DNA of 44,571 nt from Hoeflea sp. BAL378 (GTDB taxonomy: Bacteria; Pseudomonadota; Alphaproteobacteria; Rhizobiales; Rhizobiaceae), in assembly GCF_000759435.1 (NCBI RefSeq), contig NZ_JRJG01000074.1:1-44571 (forward strand), read 5' to 3'. The position numbers and the translations under genes are program-made. This document shows positions 43,774 to 44,571 of this stretch, piece after piece (position 1 is the first letter of the stretch; every line of letters starts with the position of its first letter). The notes beneath the pieces are model-generated. The model was given only the letters and a program-made list of their open reading frames with translations, did not search any database and had not been told where the DNA came from.

Positions 43774-44571
43774 TCAGTCCGTCAATGTATCAAAAAAGCC
43801 CTTCATCCGCGAGAAGAAACCGGTCGATTCGGGGCTGGTCTCCTTGGAGGACAGTTCCTGGAATTCGGTGAGCAGTTCGCGCTGCCGCTTGGACAGCTTC
43901 TGCGGCGTTTCGATCGAGATGCGGATATAAAGGTCGCCGAACTGCGCCGAGCGCAGAACCGGCATGCCCTTGCCGCGCAACCGCAGCTCCTTGCCGGGCT
44001 GGGTGCCTTCGGGCACCGAGACGCGCGAGCGGGCGCCATCCATGGTGGTGATGTCGAACTTGCCGCCGAGCGCGGCGGTGGTCATCGAGATCGGCACGGT
44101 GCAATAGAGATCGGCGCCCTCGCGCTGGAACACCGCATGCGGACGCACCGACAGGAAGATGTAGAGGTCGCCCGCCGGACCGCCGCGCATGCCGGCCTCG
44201 CCCTCGCCGGCAAGGCGGATCCGGGTGCCGTCCTCGATGCCGGCCGGGATGTTGACCGACAGCGAGCGTTCCTCGGTGACGCGGCCCTGGCCGCCGCATT
44301 TGCCGCAGGGATCGGTGATGGTCTGGCCGCGGCCATGGCAGGTCGGGCAGGTGCGTTCGACCGAGAAGAAGCCTTGCGAGGCGCGCACGCGGCCGGCGCC
44401 GCCGCAGGTGGAGCAGGTGGTGGGCTGCGTGCCGGGCTTGGCGCCGGAGCCCGAGCAGACATCGCAGGTGATGGAGGTGGGAACCCTGATCTGCGCGGTC
44501 TTGCCGGAATAGGCCTCCTCGAGCGAGATTTCCATGTTGTAGCGCAGATCGGCGCCGCGTTCGCGGCCGCC
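43774..44571 (-). CDS. dnaJ: Chaperone DnaJ, 3' part (runs off the window)
   Basis: This is the C-terminal two thirds of the DnaJ co-chaperone, about 265 residues; the J domain lies beyond the right edge. Visible are the end of the Gly-rich linker, then four zinc-binding CxxCxGxG repeats ([32 protein letters not shown]) and the two substrate-binding beta domains up to the helical tail [14 protein letters not shown]. It is a type I DnaJ. The partner dnaK would be expected upstream, outside the window. The 106 bases to pmtA show no clear terminator. Confidence 0.95.
   Translation of the reverse strand, partial: GGRERGADLRYNMEISLEEAYSGKTAQIRVPTSITCDVCSGSGAKPGTQPTTCSTCGGAGRVRASQGFFSVERTCPTCHGRGQTITDPCGKCGGQGRVTEERSLSVNIPAGIEDGTRIRLAGEGEAGMRGGPAGDLYIFLSVRPHAVFQREGADLYCTVPISMTTAALGGKFDITTMDGARSRVSVPEGTQPGKELRLRGKGMPVLRSAQFGDLYIRISIETPQKLSKRQRELLTEFQELSSKETSPESTGFFSRMKGFFDTLTD

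Overview
The window is high-GC, densely packed alphaproteobacterial chromosome, most likely from a Rhizobiales/Rhizobiaceae-type organism (a marine genus such as Hoeflea would fit, but this is inference). The support is a right-hand block of housekeeping genes in an order I associate with rhizobia (dnaJ, a Rhizobium-type pmtA, an FMN reductase, pyrF, a DUF1330 gene, an NDUFA9-like gene, a TauE gene, uppP, an FzlA-like GST, queG), together with a dor-type torC-torD-torA order and the heavy use of ABC transporters for organic nutrients. No tRNA, rRNA, CRISPR, transposase, integrase or phage gene was seen.

Region 1 (1-9750) is an S/N-oxide respiration locus. A pentaheme membrane cytochrome (torC), a TorD chaperone and a Tat-exported molybdenum reductase (torA/dorA) lie on the minus strand. 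They are transcribed divergently from an OmpR-type response regulator, which converges on a tripartite hybrid histidine kinase with HPt domain (TorS/DorS type). A moaA gene for molybdenum cofactor synthesis follows upstream, with a long leader that carries an FNR-like box, several hairpins and a possible small coupled ORF.

Region 2 (9840-20820) is a catabolic island of unknown substrate. One long, tightly overlapped minus-strand operon encodes a small SCP2-like protein, an alpha/beta hydrolase, a complete branched-chain-amino-acid-type ABC transporter (binding protein, LivH, LivM, LivG, LivF) and an aldehyde dehydrogenase. Divergent from it are an SMP-30/gluconolactonase-like protein, a beta-hydroxyacid dehydrogenase and an IclR regulator. 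A SnoaL-like gene closes the block. A motif resembling GTTCTnnTTAAnAG recurs at the divergent promoter and in front of the iclR gene, with a half-site in front of the SnoaL gene, which suggests one regulon.

Region 3 (21152-25713) is housekeeping: guaA, an MTA/SAH nucleosidase, a PaaI-type thioesterase, TspO and an RsmB-like RNA cytosine methyltransferase, all on the minus strand.

Region 4 (25893-34467) is a second uptake/catabolism operon of unknown substrate: an M20 amidohydrolase, a peptide-type binding protein, two Dpp-type permeases, a fused double ATPase, an aldehyde dehydrogenase and a short-chain dehydrogenase.

Region 5 (34531-44571) is mostly cell envelope and core metabolism: an RlpA-like protein, a YeeZ-like NAD-binding protein, queG, an FzlA-like GST, the divergent uppP, a previously unmarked 50-residue secreted dicysteine peptide, a TauE-like transporter probably started at CTG, an NDUFA9-like protein, DUF1330, pyrF, an FMN reductase, pmtA and the 3' part of dnaJ, which runs off the right edge.
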